Part shown: piece after piece, positions 10,878-19,236 of the stretch
How positions within the stretch are numbered: the stretch's first letter is position 1
Layout: each line of letters begins with the position of its first letter
NCBI GenBank assembly: GCA_020161145.1
Contig: JAIUPQ010000005.1
Span: 124,001-188,000 of the forward strand
DNA: 64,000 nucleotides
Reading direction: 5' to 3'
From: Pseudomonadota bacterium
GTDB lineage: Bacteria; Pseudomonadota; Gammaproteobacteria; Burkholderiales; Burkholderiaceae_C
The notes under the pieces: generated by a model
Seen by the model: only the letters and a program-made list of their open reading frames with translations
The model's database searches: none
What the model was told of the DNA's origin: nothing
Program-made: the position numbers and the translations under genes

Positions 10878-11589
10878 GTGGGTGGGGCACGATGCAGGTG
10901 CCGTCGGTGCACGCCGCGCCGTCCTGGCCCAGGGGAGGCAGCGGCGAGCGGCTGTCCTGCGCCTGACGCAGCGCGCGGCGAAACAGCTCAATGGGCTGGG
11001 CGCCTGAAATGGCCAGCCGTCCATCGATCACGAAGAACGGCACCCCGCTTACCTGCAAATCCTGCCGCGCGATCTGCTCGTCACGGCGCACCTCGGCGGC
11101 GTAGCGGTCCGAAGCCAGCACCGCGCTGACCTCGGCCGCAGGCAGCCCGATGGCCTCGCCGATGGCTTGCAGCGTGGCCCGGTCGCCGACGGACTGGCCC
11201 TCGGTGAAGTAGGCGCGCATCAACTGCTCTTGAGCCGCATCCCCCAAGCCCCGCGTGGCGGCGAAGTGGGCCAGGCGGTGGGCGTCAAAGGTGTTGCCGG
11301 GGCGGGCCTGCTGCCAGTTGAAGACGACGCCCAGCTCGGCGGCCTGGGTGGCGATCTGCTGCTGCGCCTGCTGGGCCTGCTCGCGACCCATGCCGTACTT
11401 GGTGGCAATCAGGTCCACCAGCGGCTGCGCGTGGCTGGCGGGGGCGTTGGGGTCGAGCTCGAAACTGTGCCAGACCACATTCAGGCTCAGGCCTTCTTCG
11501 CGCGCGGCGGCCTCCAGCCGGCGTTTGCCGAGGGTGCAAAACGGACAGACGATGTCCGACCAGACGTCAACTTGCAGGGGAGCGTTCAT
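10870..11589 (-). CDS. DsbA-family cytoplasmic oxidoreductase (FrnE-like)
   Basis: A 239-residue protein of the FrnE/2-hydroxychromene-2-carboxylate isomerase branch of the DsbA superfamily. The N-terminus VDVWSDIVCPFCTLGKRRLE carries a CPFC redox motif, followed by the helical insertion and the cis-Pro loop VSGVPFFVIDGRLAISGAQP. It lacks a signal peptide, as usual for FrnE proteins, so it acts in the cytoplasm, probably in thiol redox balance or glutathione-linked chemistry. The physiological substrate is unknown. A C-terminal extension after about residue 210 contains two further Cys (CTDGTC). Confidence 0.9.
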   Translation of the reverse strand: MNAPLQVDVWSDIVCPFCTLGKRRLEAAAREEGLSLNVVWHSFELDPNAPASHAQPLVDLIATKYGMGREQAQQAQQQIATQAAELGVVFNWQQARPGNTFDAHRLAHFAATRGLGDAAQEQLMRAYFTEGQSVGDRATLQAIGEAIGLPAAEVSAVLASDRYAAEVRRDEQIARQDLQVSGVPFFVIDGRLAISGAQPIELFRRALRQAQDSRSPLPPLGQDGAACTDGTCIVPHPPT

Positions 11590-11686
11590 TTGTCACATCT
11601 GACGCTGCCGCCCGCCATTTCAAGGGGGCCAGGCCTGCGGTAACGTCGGCGCCGCCGCAGGTGCGGTGCTTTGATGGAGCGTCAAG

Positions 11687-12004
11687 ATGAAGTCTTGGTT
11701 GATTGTCCCTGTGCTGGCCATGGTCACCTCACTGGCTCTGGCCGCAGACCCGGCTTCGGCCCCTGCCGCGGCGGCCAAGGCGCCTACGGCGCAGCAGAAC
11801 AAGATGAAGACCTGCAACGCCGATGCCAAGACCAAAGACCTCAAGGGCGATGAGCGCAAGGCCTTCATGAAAGAGTGCCTGTCCGCCGGCAGCACGGCGT
11901 CGCAGCAGGACAAGATGAAGGCCTGCAACGCCGACGCCAAGACCAAGGATCTCAAGGGCGACGAGCGCAAGGCGTTCATGAAGGAGTGCCTCTCGGCCAA
12001 GTAA
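11687..12004 (+). CDS. PsiF-repeat periplasmic protein
   Basis: A 105-residue protein with a signal peptide ([20 protein letters not shown], about 20 residues) and two nearly identical PsiF repeats ([20 protein letters not shown] followed by ECLSA). Each repeat has two Cys that could form a disulfide. PsiF was named after a phosphate-starvation-inducible E. coli protein; its biochemical role is unknown. The start follows GGAGCGTCAAG. The gene lies 80 bases before glcB on the same strand, with no obvious functional link. Confidence 0.9.
   Translation: MKSWLIVPVLAMVTSLALAADPASAPAAAAKAPTAQQNKMKTCNADAKTKDLKGDERKAFMKECLSAGSTASQQDKMKACNADAKTKDLKGDERKAFMKECLSAK
11801..11997 (+). repeat. Tandem 111-bp-period duplication encoding the two PsiF repeats
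   Basis: The stretch from 11801 recurs from 11912 with a 111-bp period. About 86 bases are very similar between copies, and most differences are at third codon positions. The protein repeat is therefore older than the last synonymous changes and has been kept under selection. Confidence 0.85.
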
Positions 12005-12084
12005 GACGAGCGGCGGATTGCCGTTTTACATTAGAGGCGGTGCTGCCGGTGGCTGCGCCGCTTTTTCATTTCAGGCGCACTTTT

Positions 12085-14274
12085 ATGACCGCACGCACGA
12101 CCCTGCATGGCTTGCAGGTGGACTCCGATCTCGCTCACTTCATCGACACCGAGGTGCTGCCCGGCACCGGCATCGCGCCGCAGGTGTTCTGGCCCGGCTT
12201 TGCGGCCATCGTGCATGAGTTGGCGCCGCGCAATGCCGAGTTGCTGGCCGAGCGCGACCGGCTGCAGACCGAGCTGGATGCCTGGCACCGGGCCCACCCC
12301 GGCCCTGTTGCCGATGCGGCGGCCTATCGCGCCTTTCTGACCCGCATCGGCTACCTGGTGCCGGTGCCGGCCGAGGTGCAGATCACCACGGCCCAGGTCG
12401 ACAGTGAGCTGGCATTGCAGGCGGGGCCGCAGCTGGTGGTGCCCATCCTCAATGCCCGTTATGCGCTCAACGCCGCCAATGCGCGCTGGGGCAGCCTGTA
12501 CGACGCGCTCTACGGCACCGACGCGCTGGAAGGCGTGGCGCCAGCCGCGCCCGGCGGCTACGACGCTGCACGCGGCGCCGCGGTCATCGCCTACGCCCGG
12601 CGCGTGCTGGATGCTGCCGCGCCGCTGGCCCAGGGCAGCCATGCCGATGCGCTGGCTTATGGGGTGGCAGCGGGCCAGTTGCGCGTCACCCTCAAGGGCG
12701 GCCGCCACACGGGCCTGGCCGACCCGGCCCAGTTCGTCGGCCATCAAGGGCCGGCCGATGCGCCCACGGCGGTGCTGCTGGTGCACCACGGCCTGCACCT
12801 GGAGGTGCAACTGGATCGCACCAGCCCCGTGGGGCGCCAGGACGCGGCCGGCGTGGCCGACGTGGTGCTGGAGGCGGCGCTCTCGACCATCCTCGACCTT
12901 GAAGACTCGGTGGCCGCCGTCGATGCCCAGGACAAGCTGCTGGGCTATCGCAACTGGCTGGGCATTCAGCGCGGCACGCTGACCGAGGTGGTGGTCAAGG
13001 GCGACCAGCGCATCACCCGGCGCCTGGCGGCGGATCGCCACTACACCGGCGCCGACGGCCTGCCCCTGACGCGGCATGGGCGCTCGCTGATGTTCGTGCG
13101 CAACGTCGGCCACCTGATGACCAACCCGGCCATCCTCTGGGGGCCTGATGGGCGCGAGATCCCCGAGGGCATCATGGACGCCGTCGTCACCACCGCCATT
13201 GCGCTGCACGACGTCAAGCACCTGGGTGAGGCCGGGGTGCGCAATTCGCGCGCCGGCAGCGTCTACATCGTCAAGCCCAAGATGCACGGCCCGGCCGAGG
13301 TGGCGTTTGCCAGCGAGCTGTTTGGCCGCGTCGAGCGCCTGCTGGGCCTGCCGCCCGCCACCGTCAAGCTGGGCATCATGGACGAGGAGCGCCGCACCAG
13401 CGTCAACCTCAAGGCCTGCATTGCGGCTGCCGCCGACCGGGTGGCCTTCATCAACACCGGCTTTCTGGACCGCACGGGCGACGAGATGCACACCGCCATG
13501 CAGGCCGGCCCCATGCTGCGCAAGGGCGACATGAAGACCAGCGCCTGGATTGCGGCTTACGAGCGCAGCAACGTGGCCGTGGGCCTGCAATGCGGCCTGG
13601 CCGGCCGCGCGCAGATCGGCAAGGGCATGTGGGCCATGCCCGATCTGATGGCGGCCATGCTCAAGCAGAAGATCGTTCACCCGCAGGCCGGCGCCAACAC
13701 CGCCTGGGTGCCCAGCCCCACGGCGGCCACGCTGCACGCGCTGCACTACCACCAGGTGGATGTGGCGGCGGTGCAGGCGCGCCTGGCGGCCGAGCCGCCC
13801 GACGCCGAGGCGCTGCTGGCGGGCTTGCTGACCGTGCCCGTGGTGGCCCAGGCCACCTGGAGTGAGGCCGAGCGCCAGCAGGAGCTGGACAACAACGCCC
13901 AGGGCATCCTGGGCTACGTGGTGCGCTGGGTCGACCAGGGCGTGGGTTGCTCCAAAGTGCCCGACATCCATGACGTGGGCCTGATGGAAGACCGCGCCAC
14001 GCTGCGCATCAGCAGCCAGCACATTGCCAACTGGCTGCGCCACGGGGTGGTGTCGGCCGAGCAGGTGCGCGCCACCTTCGCCCGCATGGCCCAGGTGGTC
14101 GATGGCCAGAATGCGGCCGATCCGCTGTACCGCCAACTGGCGCCCGGCAGCGCGGCGCTGCAGGCGGCGCTGGATCTGGTCTTCAAGGGCGAGCAGCAGC
14201 CCAGCGGCTACACCGAGCCGCTGCTGCATGCCTGGCGCACCCGGGTCAAGGCGGGTGCCGAGGCTGGGGCTTAG
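12085..14274 (+). CDS. glcB: Malate synthase G
   Basis: Condenses glyoxylate with acetyl-CoA to malate, the second step of the glyoxylate bypass and of glycolate use. The 729-residue length is that of the G isoform (E. coli 723). Typical segments are [58 protein letters not shown], and the acetyl-CoA/Mg2+ region [12 protein letters not shown] with [16 protein letters not shown]. The frame is open further upstream, but the ATG at 12085 ([21 protein letters not shown]) matches the family start. With CbbZ converting phosphoglycolate to glycolate, GlcB could help salvage the carbon, but no glycolate oxidase is in the window. Confidence 0.97.
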   Translation: MTARTTLHGLQVDSDLAHFIDTEVLPGTGIAPQVFWPGFAAIVHELAPRNAELLAERDRLQTELDAWHRAHPGPVADAAAYRAFLTRIGYLVPVPAEVQITTAQVDSELALQAGPQLVVPILNARYALNAANARWGSLYDALYGTDALEGVAPAAPGGYDAARGAAVIAYARRVLDAAAPLAQGSHADALAYGVAAGQLRVTLKGGRHTGLADPAQFVGHQGPADAPTAVLLVHHGLHLEVQLDRTSPVGRQDAAGVADVVLEAALSTILDLEDSVAAVDAQDKLLGYRNWLGIQRGTLTEVVVKGDQRITRRLAADRHYTGADGLPLTRHGRSLMFVRNVGHLMTNPAILWGPDGREIPEGIMDAVVTTAIALHDVKHLGEAGVRNSRAGSVYIVKPKMHGPAEVAFASELFGRVERLLGLPPATVKLGIMDEERRTSVNLKACIAAAADRVAFINTGFLDRTGDEMHTAMQAGPMLRKGDMKTSAWIAAYERSNVAVGLQCGLAGRAQIGKGMWAMPDLMAAMLKQKIVHPQAGANTAWVPSPTAATLHALHYHQVDVAAVQARLAAEPPDAEALLAGLLTVPVVAQATWSEAERQQELDNNAQGILGYVVRWVDQGVGCSKVPDIHDVGLMEDRATLRISSQHIANWLRHGVVSAEQVRATFARMAQVVDGQNAADPLYRQLAPGSAALQAALDLVFKGEQQPSGYTEPLLHAWRTRVKAGAEAGA

Positions 14275-14720
14275 GCGCCTGCGGCCTCGCGCCGCGCCTT
14301 GGAGGTGGTCATCACCTGGGCCTCGCCCTCGATGACCACCTTGCCCTGAACGGTGCAGACCGTGGTCAGCGTGGCGCGCGCCTTGGCCGCGTCCACGGCC
14401 TGCACGGTGACCGTGGCGTGCACCGTGTCGCCGGGACGCACCGGCGCGCGAAACTTCATGCTCTGGCCGAGATAGACGGTGCCGGGGCCGGGCAGCCGGT
14501 TGGCCACGGCCGCCGAAATCACGCTGGCGGTCAAGAAGCCATGGGCGATGCGGCCACCGAACGCGGTGGTGGCGGCGAACTCCTCGTTGACGTGGATGGC
14601 GTTGTTGTCGCCCGAGACGCCCGCGAACAGCACGATATCGGCCTCGGTGATGGTCTTGGAAAACGTGGCCGTCATGCCGGGGTGCAAGTCCTCGATGTCG
14701 TAGCCGTTCATGTCGTTCAT
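14271..14720 (-). CDS. MaoC-family (R)-specific enoyl-CoA hydratase
   Basis: A 149-residue single hot-dog domain. The hydratase motif with the catalytic Asp and His is visible in [19 protein letters not shown], followed by [17 protein letters not shown]. This resembles PhaJ, which feeds (R)-3-hydroxyacyl-CoA from beta-oxidation into polyhydroxyalkanoate synthesis. That role is inferred from the family only. It converges on glcB, overlapping it by four bases, and is 15 bases downstream of the TSUP gene on the same strand. Confidence 0.88.
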   Translation of the reverse strand: MNDMNGYDIEDLHPGMTATFSKTITEADIVLFAGVSGDNNAIHVNEEFAATTAFGGRIAHGFLTASVISAAVANRLPGPGTVYLGQSMKFRAPVRPGDTVHATVTVQAVDAAKARATLTTVCTVQGKVVIEGEAQVMTTSKARREAAGA

Positions 14721-14735
14721 GGGGGTGCCTTTCGG

Positions 14736-15500
14736 TCAGGGGTGAAAGTGGATGGCTTGCCACGCCGATCGGGCGATCAGGGCACTGACCACCAGCAGAA
14801 ACACGATGCGCACAAAGCCAGCACCCCGCGCCAGTGCCAGGCGTGTGCCCAACAGGCTGCCGACCACATTGGCCACGGCCAGCACGGCGGCCACCTGCCA
14901 CCAGACGTGGCCCTGGCTGGTGAACAACGCCAGCGCTGCGACGTTGGTGGCGCTGTTGAGCAGCTTGGCGCCCGCGCTGGCGTGCAAAAAATCCCAGCCC
15001 AGCAGACGCACCATGGCAAAGACGAACAGGCTGCCGGTGCCGGGGCCGAAGAAGCCGTCGTAAAACCCCACCAGCGCGGCAATCAAGGCCAGCCAGGCGG
15101 TCTCTTGGCGGGGCGCCCAGCGCGGTGCGTGGGTGCGCCCCAGGTGTTTGTTGGCCAGCGTATAGATCAGCAGCACACCCAGCACCCAGGGCAGGGCTTG
15201 ACGCAACAGCGCGCTGCTGACGTGGGTGACCGCCCAGGCCCCCAGGCTGCTGGCCGCCAGCGCCACCCCCATGGCCAGGCCCAGCCGCCGCCAGGGCAGG
15301 CGCACCCGGCGTGCAAACTGGCCGGCGGCCCAGGCCGTGCCCCAGACGGCCATGCCCTTGTTGGTGCCCAGCACCGTGGCGGCCGGGGCCTGCGGATAGG
15401 CGGTGAAGAGCGCCGGCAGCGACACCAGCCCACCCCCGCCGACGATGGCGTCGATGAAGCCTGCCAACAAGGCCGCCAGCGCCACAAAAACCAATTCCAT
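14736..15500 (-). CDS. TSUP-family (TauE/SafE) membrane protein
   Basis: A polytopic protein with about seven to eight membrane helices and the two TauE/SafE half-repeats (AGFIDAIVGGGGLVSLPAL near the start and VGFYDGFFGPGTGSLFVFAM in the second half). Family members export or import sulfite, sulfoacetate or other small anions; the substrate here is unknown. The ATG at 15500 (MELVFVALAALL, 254 aa) is preferred over the ATG at 15524, because the latter lies inside a terminator-like hairpin on this strand. Confidence 0.87.
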   Translation of the reverse strand: MELVFVALAALLAGFIDAIVGGGGLVSLPALFTAYPQAPAATVLGTNKGMAVWGTAWAAGQFARRVRLPWRRLGLAMGVALAASSLGAWAVTHVSSALLRQALPWVLGVLLIYTLANKHLGRTHAPRWAPRQETAWLALIAALVGFYDGFFGPGTGSLFVFAMVRLLGWDFLHASAGAKLLNSATNVAALALFTSQGHVWWQVAAVLAVANVVGSLLGTRLALARGAGFVRIVFLLVVSALIARSAWQAIHFHP

Positions 15501-15508
15501 AGGCCACC

Positions 15509-15544
15509 AAAAGAAGAAGGGCATCAGCAGCGGCCGATGCCCTT
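15509..15544 (-). terminator. Intrinsic terminator between marC and the TSUP gene
   Basis: Read on the minus strand, AAGGGCATC and GATGCCCTT form a perfect 9-bp stem with a 10-base loop (15517-15544), followed by CTTCTTTT (down to 15509). This looks like a rho-independent terminator for the gene upstream and argues that TSUP translation starts after it. Confidence 0.6.
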
Positions 15545-15631
15545 CCGGGGTGCTTGTCTCCTCGCACGCCTCGTTTATGGGATGGCACTCTAGCGGTGCG
15601 GCATCACCCTATTCATCCGGATTTACCCCCA

Positions 15632-16273
15632 TCAGCGGGCCAGGTGGGTACCCAGCACGGGGAACAGCTGCATCAGCCCGTCGGACAGCAGTTCGACGGC
15701 CATGGCCGCCAGGATCAGGCCCATCAGCCGGGTCATCACGTTGATGCCCGTCTGGCCCAGCACCTTGGCGATGCGACCGGCGGCGCTGAACGCGAGGAAT
15801 GCCGCCAGCCCGACCACCAGGCCGTAGCCGACCAAGGCCGTGTGCTGCCAGATGCCGCGCGCCTTGTCGGCGTAGATGATGATGGTGGAGATGGTGGCCG
15901 GCCCCGTCAGCAGCGGAATGGTCAGCGGCACGATGGCGACCGAGGCGCCGGCCTCCGCCTTGGCCTGGCCTTCGTCCACGTCTTCCCGGCGCACATCGGC
16001 CGGCTCGGCATTGAGCATCTGGATGGAGGACAGCAGCAACAACAACCCGCCGCCGACCTGGAACGACGCGATGCTGATGCCAAAGAAGCTGATGATCTTG
16101 CCCCCGGCAATGCTGGCCACGCCGATGACCACGAACGCGCTGATGGACGCCACGCGGATGGTGCGCGCCCGCTGCTCGCGCGACAAGCCCTGGGTGAAAT
16201 GGATGAAGAACGGCACGATGCCGATGGGATTGACGATGGCCAGCAGCGCGATCAGGGGTTTGAGGAATTCCAT
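15632..16273 (-). CDS. MarC-family integral membrane protein
   Basis: A 213-residue protein with six predicted membrane helices. The start ATG at 16273 gives MEFLKPLIALLAIVNPIGIVPFFIHFTQG, the usual MarC/YhcE N-terminus, although the frame is open upstream. Another conserved part is VPLTIPLLTGPATISTIIIYA. The family's function is unsettled; the old link to multiple antibiotic resistance has not held up. The start lies inside the 3' end of the BtuF-like gene (22-base overlap), so the two are probably co-transcribed. Confidence 0.88.
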   Translation of the reverse strand: MEFLKPLIALLAIVNPIGIVPFFIHFTQGLSREQRARTIRVASISAFVVIGVASIAGGKIISFFGISIASFQVGGGLLLLLSSIQMLNAEPADVRREDVDEGQAKAEAGASVAIVPLTIPLLTGPATISTIIIYADKARGIWQHTALVGYGLVVGLAAFLAFSAAGRIAKVLGQTGINVMTRLMGLILAAMAVELLSDGLMQLFPVLGTHLAR

Positions 16274-17052
16274 AGCGGTCCGGATTGTGCGTGCATGGCG
16301 TGCAAATGGCGCAACCCCAGGGCCGCGCGAGGGCCATACCAGCTGATCAGTTCGCCATCGACCAGGCGTACGCGGGCCTGCGGCGCCAACGTTTGGGCAC
16401 CGGGCAGGTCGGCGGCGGTGAAGCGGTAGGGCTCGCTCGACAGCCATATCTCGTCCACGTCCGCCAGCCAGGGCTCGCTGCCCTGCAACGAGGGGTAGCG
16501 CGCCGCGCCGGTGGCGCCGCCTTGCGCGTCGGGCCAGGTCTGCCAGCCCGCAGTGGCCAGCATGCGGGCGATGTAGGTGTCGCGCGCCACGGTCATCCAG
16601 GGCTCGCGCCAGATCAGGTAGAGCACGCGCCGCGCGGGCCTCGCTGCCGGCAGCGCCAGGGCCTCCAGCAGATCGGTGCGCAGGCGCTGCAAGGCGGTGG
16701 CATCGATCCAGGGACCAAAGGCGTCGGCCATTTGATCGAGCAGATCCAGGTTGTCTTGCGGCCCGCCCGGGTGGCTGACCAGCAGGTGCGGCACCCAGAT
16801 GGCCAGCGCCTCGGCGTCTTCGCGGCGGTTTTCGTCCGGGTTGACCAGCACATGGGTGGGCGCCAGCTTGTGCAGCTTGGCGTGGTTGACGTCTTTGGTG
16901 CCGCCGACTTTGGGCACGCCCGCCACAGCAGCGGCCGGATGGATGCAGAACCCCGTGCGGGCCACCACCCAGGGCCCCAGCCCCAGCGCAAACAACAGCT
17001 CGGTGAGACTGGGCACCAGGCTGGCGATGCGCGGGGGCGGGAGATCGGGCAT
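16252..17052 (-). CDS. BtuF-like helical-backbone metal/cobalamin receptor, without signal peptide
   Basis: A 266-residue protein of the periplasmic binding protein class III fold. The N-terminal pattern RIASLVPSLTELLFALGLGPWVVARTGFCIHP and VPKVGGTKDVNHAKLHKLAPTHVLVNPDENR resemble BtuF-type vitamin B12-binding proteins. No signal peptide is seen: the protein begins MPDLPPPRIASL. Either it works in the cytoplasm or the annotated start misses an export signal. No BtuC/BtuD genes are adjacent. Transport of cobalamin is therefore only a family-based suggestion. Confidence 0.82.
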   Translation of the reverse strand: MPDLPPPRIASLVPSLTELLFALGLGPWVVARTGFCIHPAAAVAGVPKVGGTKDVNHAKLHKLAPTHVLVNPDENRREDAEALAIWVPHLLVSHPGGPQDNLDLLDQMADAFGPWIDATALQRLRTDLLEALALPAARPARRVLYLIWREPWMTVARDTYIARMLATAGWQTWPDAQGGATGAARYPSLQGSEPWLADVDEIWLSSEPYRFTAADLPGAQTLAPQARVRLVDGELISWYGPRAALGLRHLHAMHAQSGPLWNSSNP

Positions 17053-17075
17053 GTGTGATTTAAAAGCAACAAGCT

Positions 17076-17153
17076 AGGGTTATTCAGGGGTTGTGGTGGA
17101 TTTCGCAACCCTCCAAAGGGTTTGATAATGCCCCAGCCGGGTAAAGTACCCGG
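17076..17153 (+). promoter_or_regulatory. Structured leader of the RNA-binding-protein gene with competing stems and a palindrome
   Basis: One CAACCCT segment (17106-17112) can pair either with GGGTTG at 17088-17093, or with AGGGTT at 17117-17122 (loop CCAA), or with AGGGTT at 17076-17081. Downstream lies a perfect palindrome, CCGGGTA-AAG-TACCCGG (17137-17153). These lie in the 205-base region before an RRM gene. They could be operators or a leader that switches structure; the role is inferred only. Confidence 0.4.
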
Positions 17154-17257
17154 TCGATTATTGCTGTGTTCGGACGCGGCGCCTGGCTGGAATGATGACG
17201 GTTCACGCGGGTTGAAGCTCCACATGGTTCTTGGTTATTGGACGAGGAGCTTCCCAC

Positions 17258-17716
17258 ATGGGAAACAAGTTGTATGTAGGCAATCTGGCCTACAGCGTGC
17301 GTGACGATTCGCTTGAGCAAGCGTTCGGCGCTTTCGGTGCGGTGACTTCCGCCAAGGTCATGATGGATCGCGACACCGGTCGCTCCAAGGGCTTTGGTTT
17401 TGTCGAAATGGGCTCGGATGCCGAGGCTCAGGCCGCCATCAGCGGCATGAATGGCCAAGCCCTTGAGGGGCGTCCGCTGGTGGTCAACGAGGCTCGTCCG
17501 CGTGAAGAGCGTCCCGGTGGCTTCCGCAGTGGCGGTGGCGGCGGTGGTTACGGCGGCGGTGGCGGCGGCTACGGCGGCGGCGGCGGTAGCCGCGGCGGCT
17601 ACGGCGGTGGCGGTGGTGGCGGCGGTGGCCGCAGCCCCTACGGCGGTGGCGGCGGCGGCGGTGGTCGCAGCCCCTACGGCGGTGGTGGCCGCGGCGGCGA
17701 CCGCGGTGGCTACTGA
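17258..17716 (+). CDS. Glycine-rich RNA-binding protein with one RRM domain
   Basis: A 152-residue protein. Residues 1-80 or so are a canonical RRM with RNP2 LYVGNL and RNP1 KGFGFVEM. Residues after 88 are a low-complexity tail of Gly, Tyr, Arg and Ser (repeated GGGGGGYGG and RSPYGGGG units), like eukaryotic and cyanobacterial cold-induced Rbp proteins. It probably binds single-stranded RNA; a cold or stress role is family-based inference. The ATG at 17258 is chosen because GAGGAG lies 8 bases upstream; an in-frame codon at 17231 lacks a ribosome site. A 205-base untranslated leader and a strong terminator flank it, so it is monocistronic. Confidence 0.93.
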   Translation: MGNKLYVGNLAYSVRDDSLEQAFGAFGAVTSAKVMMDRDTGRSKGFGFVEMGSDAEAQAAISGMNGQALEGRPLVVNEARPREERPGGFRSGGGGGGYGGGGGGYGGGGGSRGGYGGGGGGGGGRSPYGGGGGGGGRSPYGGGGRGGDRGGY

Positions 17717-17735
17717 CCGGGCTTGAATCCCTGAT

Positions 17736-17758
17736 AAACCGCGCTTCGGCGCGGTTTT
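17736..17758 (+). terminator. Intrinsic terminator after the RRM gene
   Basis: A perfect 9-bp stem, AAACCGCGC (17736-17744) and GCGCGGTTT (17749-17757), with a stable TTCG tetraloop and a short T run. It is 20 bases after the stop codon and could also serve the convergent SDR gene from the other side. Confidence 0.88.
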
Positions 17759-17759
17759 G

Positions 17760-18527
17760 TCATTCTTGGCGCCGCTGTTTGCGGCCCCGGCCGGCCGCCA
17801 GGCGGTCAAAGAGGGGGTTGGGCAGCACCCGCATCAATGCGGCCACGACGCCCATCTGCCAGGGAATGACGCGCCAGGAGTCCGCCCGGGCGATGGCCGT
17901 CACGGCGCGCTGGGCAAACGCCTCGGGTGTCATCAGAAACGGCATGGCGTAGCGGTTGGCCGCCGTCAGCGGGGTTCGGACATAGCCAGGCACCAGCGTG
18001 ACCACGCGCACGCCGCTGCCCCGACATTCGCCGCGCAGGCTCTCCAGGTAGGCGATGGCGGCGGCCTTGCTGCCACAGTAGGCACCATGTCCGGGCAGGC
18101 CGCGCACGCCGGCCACACTGGTCACGCCCACCAGGGTACCGCTGGCTTGCGCTCGCATGGGCGCAAGAAACGGCTGGAAGGTGGCTGCCATGCCGATGGT
18201 GTTGGTGGCGAACACCTCGGCCATGACGGCGATGTCGGCCGCGTCGGCGGTATCCATGCCCACACTGATGCCGGCGTTGGCGATGACCACGCCCGGCAAT
18301 CCGCATTCGGCGATGCAGGCACGGCCGGTGGCCATGATGGTGGCGCTGTCCTGCACGTCGGCCGCAGCGATCCAGGCGTCGTCGGCACCCAGGTCGCGGC
18401 TCAGTTGGGCGAGCGGCTCACGTCGTCGCGCCACCAAGGCCAATCGCCAGCCTCGTTGGTGGTATTGACCGGCCAGCGCCGCGCCAATACCGCTGGAGGC
18501 ACCGGTCACGTAGACCAGCGGCTTCAT
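17760..18527 (-). CDS. Short-chain dehydrogenase/reductase (SDR)
   Basis: A 255-residue classical SDR. It has the NAD(P)-binding TGASSGIG motif at residues 9-16, the NAG motif (ANAGISVG) and the catalytic YxxxK as YCGSK with an upstream Ser (VTSVAG). Arginines after the first strand (VARRREP) suggest NADPH preference. The C-terminal region contains a hydrophobic stretch that may touch the membrane. The substrate is unknown. Its start overlaps the lptC stop by four bases (ATGA), so it is translationally coupled to the kdsD-kdsC-lptC operon. Confidence 0.9.
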   Translation of the reverse strand: MKPLVYVTGASSGIGAALAGQYHQRGWRLALVARRREPLAQLSRDLGADDAWIAAADVQDSATIMATGRACIAECGLPGVVIANAGISVGMDTADAADIAVMAEVFATNTIGMAATFQPFLAPMRAQASGTLVGVTSVAGVRGLPGHGAYCGSKAAAIAYLESLRGECRGSGVRVVTLVPGYVRTPLTAANRYAMPFLMTPEAFAQRAVTAIARADSWRVIPWQMGVVAALMRVLPNPLFDRLAAGRGRKQRRQE

Positions 18528-19231
18528 GGCAGCGGACGAGGCTGGCCCGGGCGCAGCAGCAGCGCGCGCACCGGGCCGGCCAGGTTGAGGCGCTCGGTGG
18601 CGGCGTCGTAGTCGAGACCGGCCGCATCCACCCGGCTGCTGCCCCAGTCCACGGTGACGGGGGCATCGGTGTGGACGCGGTGGGTGTCGGTCCAGGCGCT
18701 GAGGCGCTCGCCGCGCAAGGTCAGCGGGCTGCCGTCGGGCGCCCGGCCATGAACTTGCGCGTTGCCCTGCAGCCGCACCTCGTGGCTGGCCGGCACCAGC
18801 AGGCCCAGGCTGGCGCTGGCGGTCAGTGGGCGGTTGTCCGGCAGGCGTGCATCCAGGGTGATGCGGTCGATCTCGATGGTGTCGGTGTCGGGAAAATGGC
18901 GCAGCTCTTCACCGGCCAAGGTGGCGGCGTGACGGCCATCGGCGTTGAACCGGTCGATGGTGAACCGCGCCAGCGTGTAATCGGGCGCATCGCGCAGCAC
19001 GCGCTCGCTGGCGGGGCGTGAGGCGGGGCTGCTCTGGGCCAGCCACCAGGTGAAGGCGGCGGCCAGTGCCAGCACGATCATCGGCAGCCAGGTCAGCAGC
19101 AGGCCGGCCAGTCGCGGCAGCAGGCGGCGCGGCGTGGGCGGTGGCGGGGCGGGGGTTTCGTCGCCCGCCACCGGCTCGGTGCCGATGGCCACCTCATCAA
19201 GGTCAGGCAGGTGCAACTGGCGCGCGCGCAT
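18524..19231 (-). CDS. lptC: LPS export protein LptC
   Basis: A 235-residue bitopic inner-membrane protein. A Pro-rich cytoplasmic N-terminus is followed by one membrane helix (about residues 43-66, LAGLLLTWLPMIVLALAAAFTWWL) and a periplasmic LptA-like domain (DAPDYTLARFTIDRFNADGRHAATLAGEELRHFPDTDTIEI). It passes LPS from LptB2FG to LptA. It follows kdsC with a five-base gap. Normally lptA would come next; here an SDR gene does. Confidence 0.9.
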   Translation of the reverse strand: MRARQLHLPDLDEVAIGTEPVAGDETPAPPPPTPRRLLPRLAGLLLTWLPMIVLALAAAFTWWLAQSSPASRPASERVLRDAPDYTLARFTIDRFNADGRHAATLAGEELRHFPDTDTIEIDRITLDARLPDNRPLTASASLGLLVPASHEVRLQGNAQVHGRAPDGSPLTLRGERLSAWTDTHRVHTDAPVTVDWGSSRVDAAGLDYDAATERLNLAGPVRALLLRPGQPRPLP

Positions 19232-19236
19232 GGCGG

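Noticed and set aside
12031-15588. Very long minus-strand open frame (over 1,100 codons) across glcB, the MaoC gene and the TSUP gene
   Set aside because: It is low-complexity, Ala/Arg/His-rich, lies antisense to a perfectly conserved malate synthase and has no domain; long antisense frames are expected in GC-rich DNA.
17084-17809. Minus-strand Ala/Thr/Val repeat protein opposite the RRM gene
   Set aside because: The repeats are the antisense reading of the glycine-rich tail of the RNA-binding protein.
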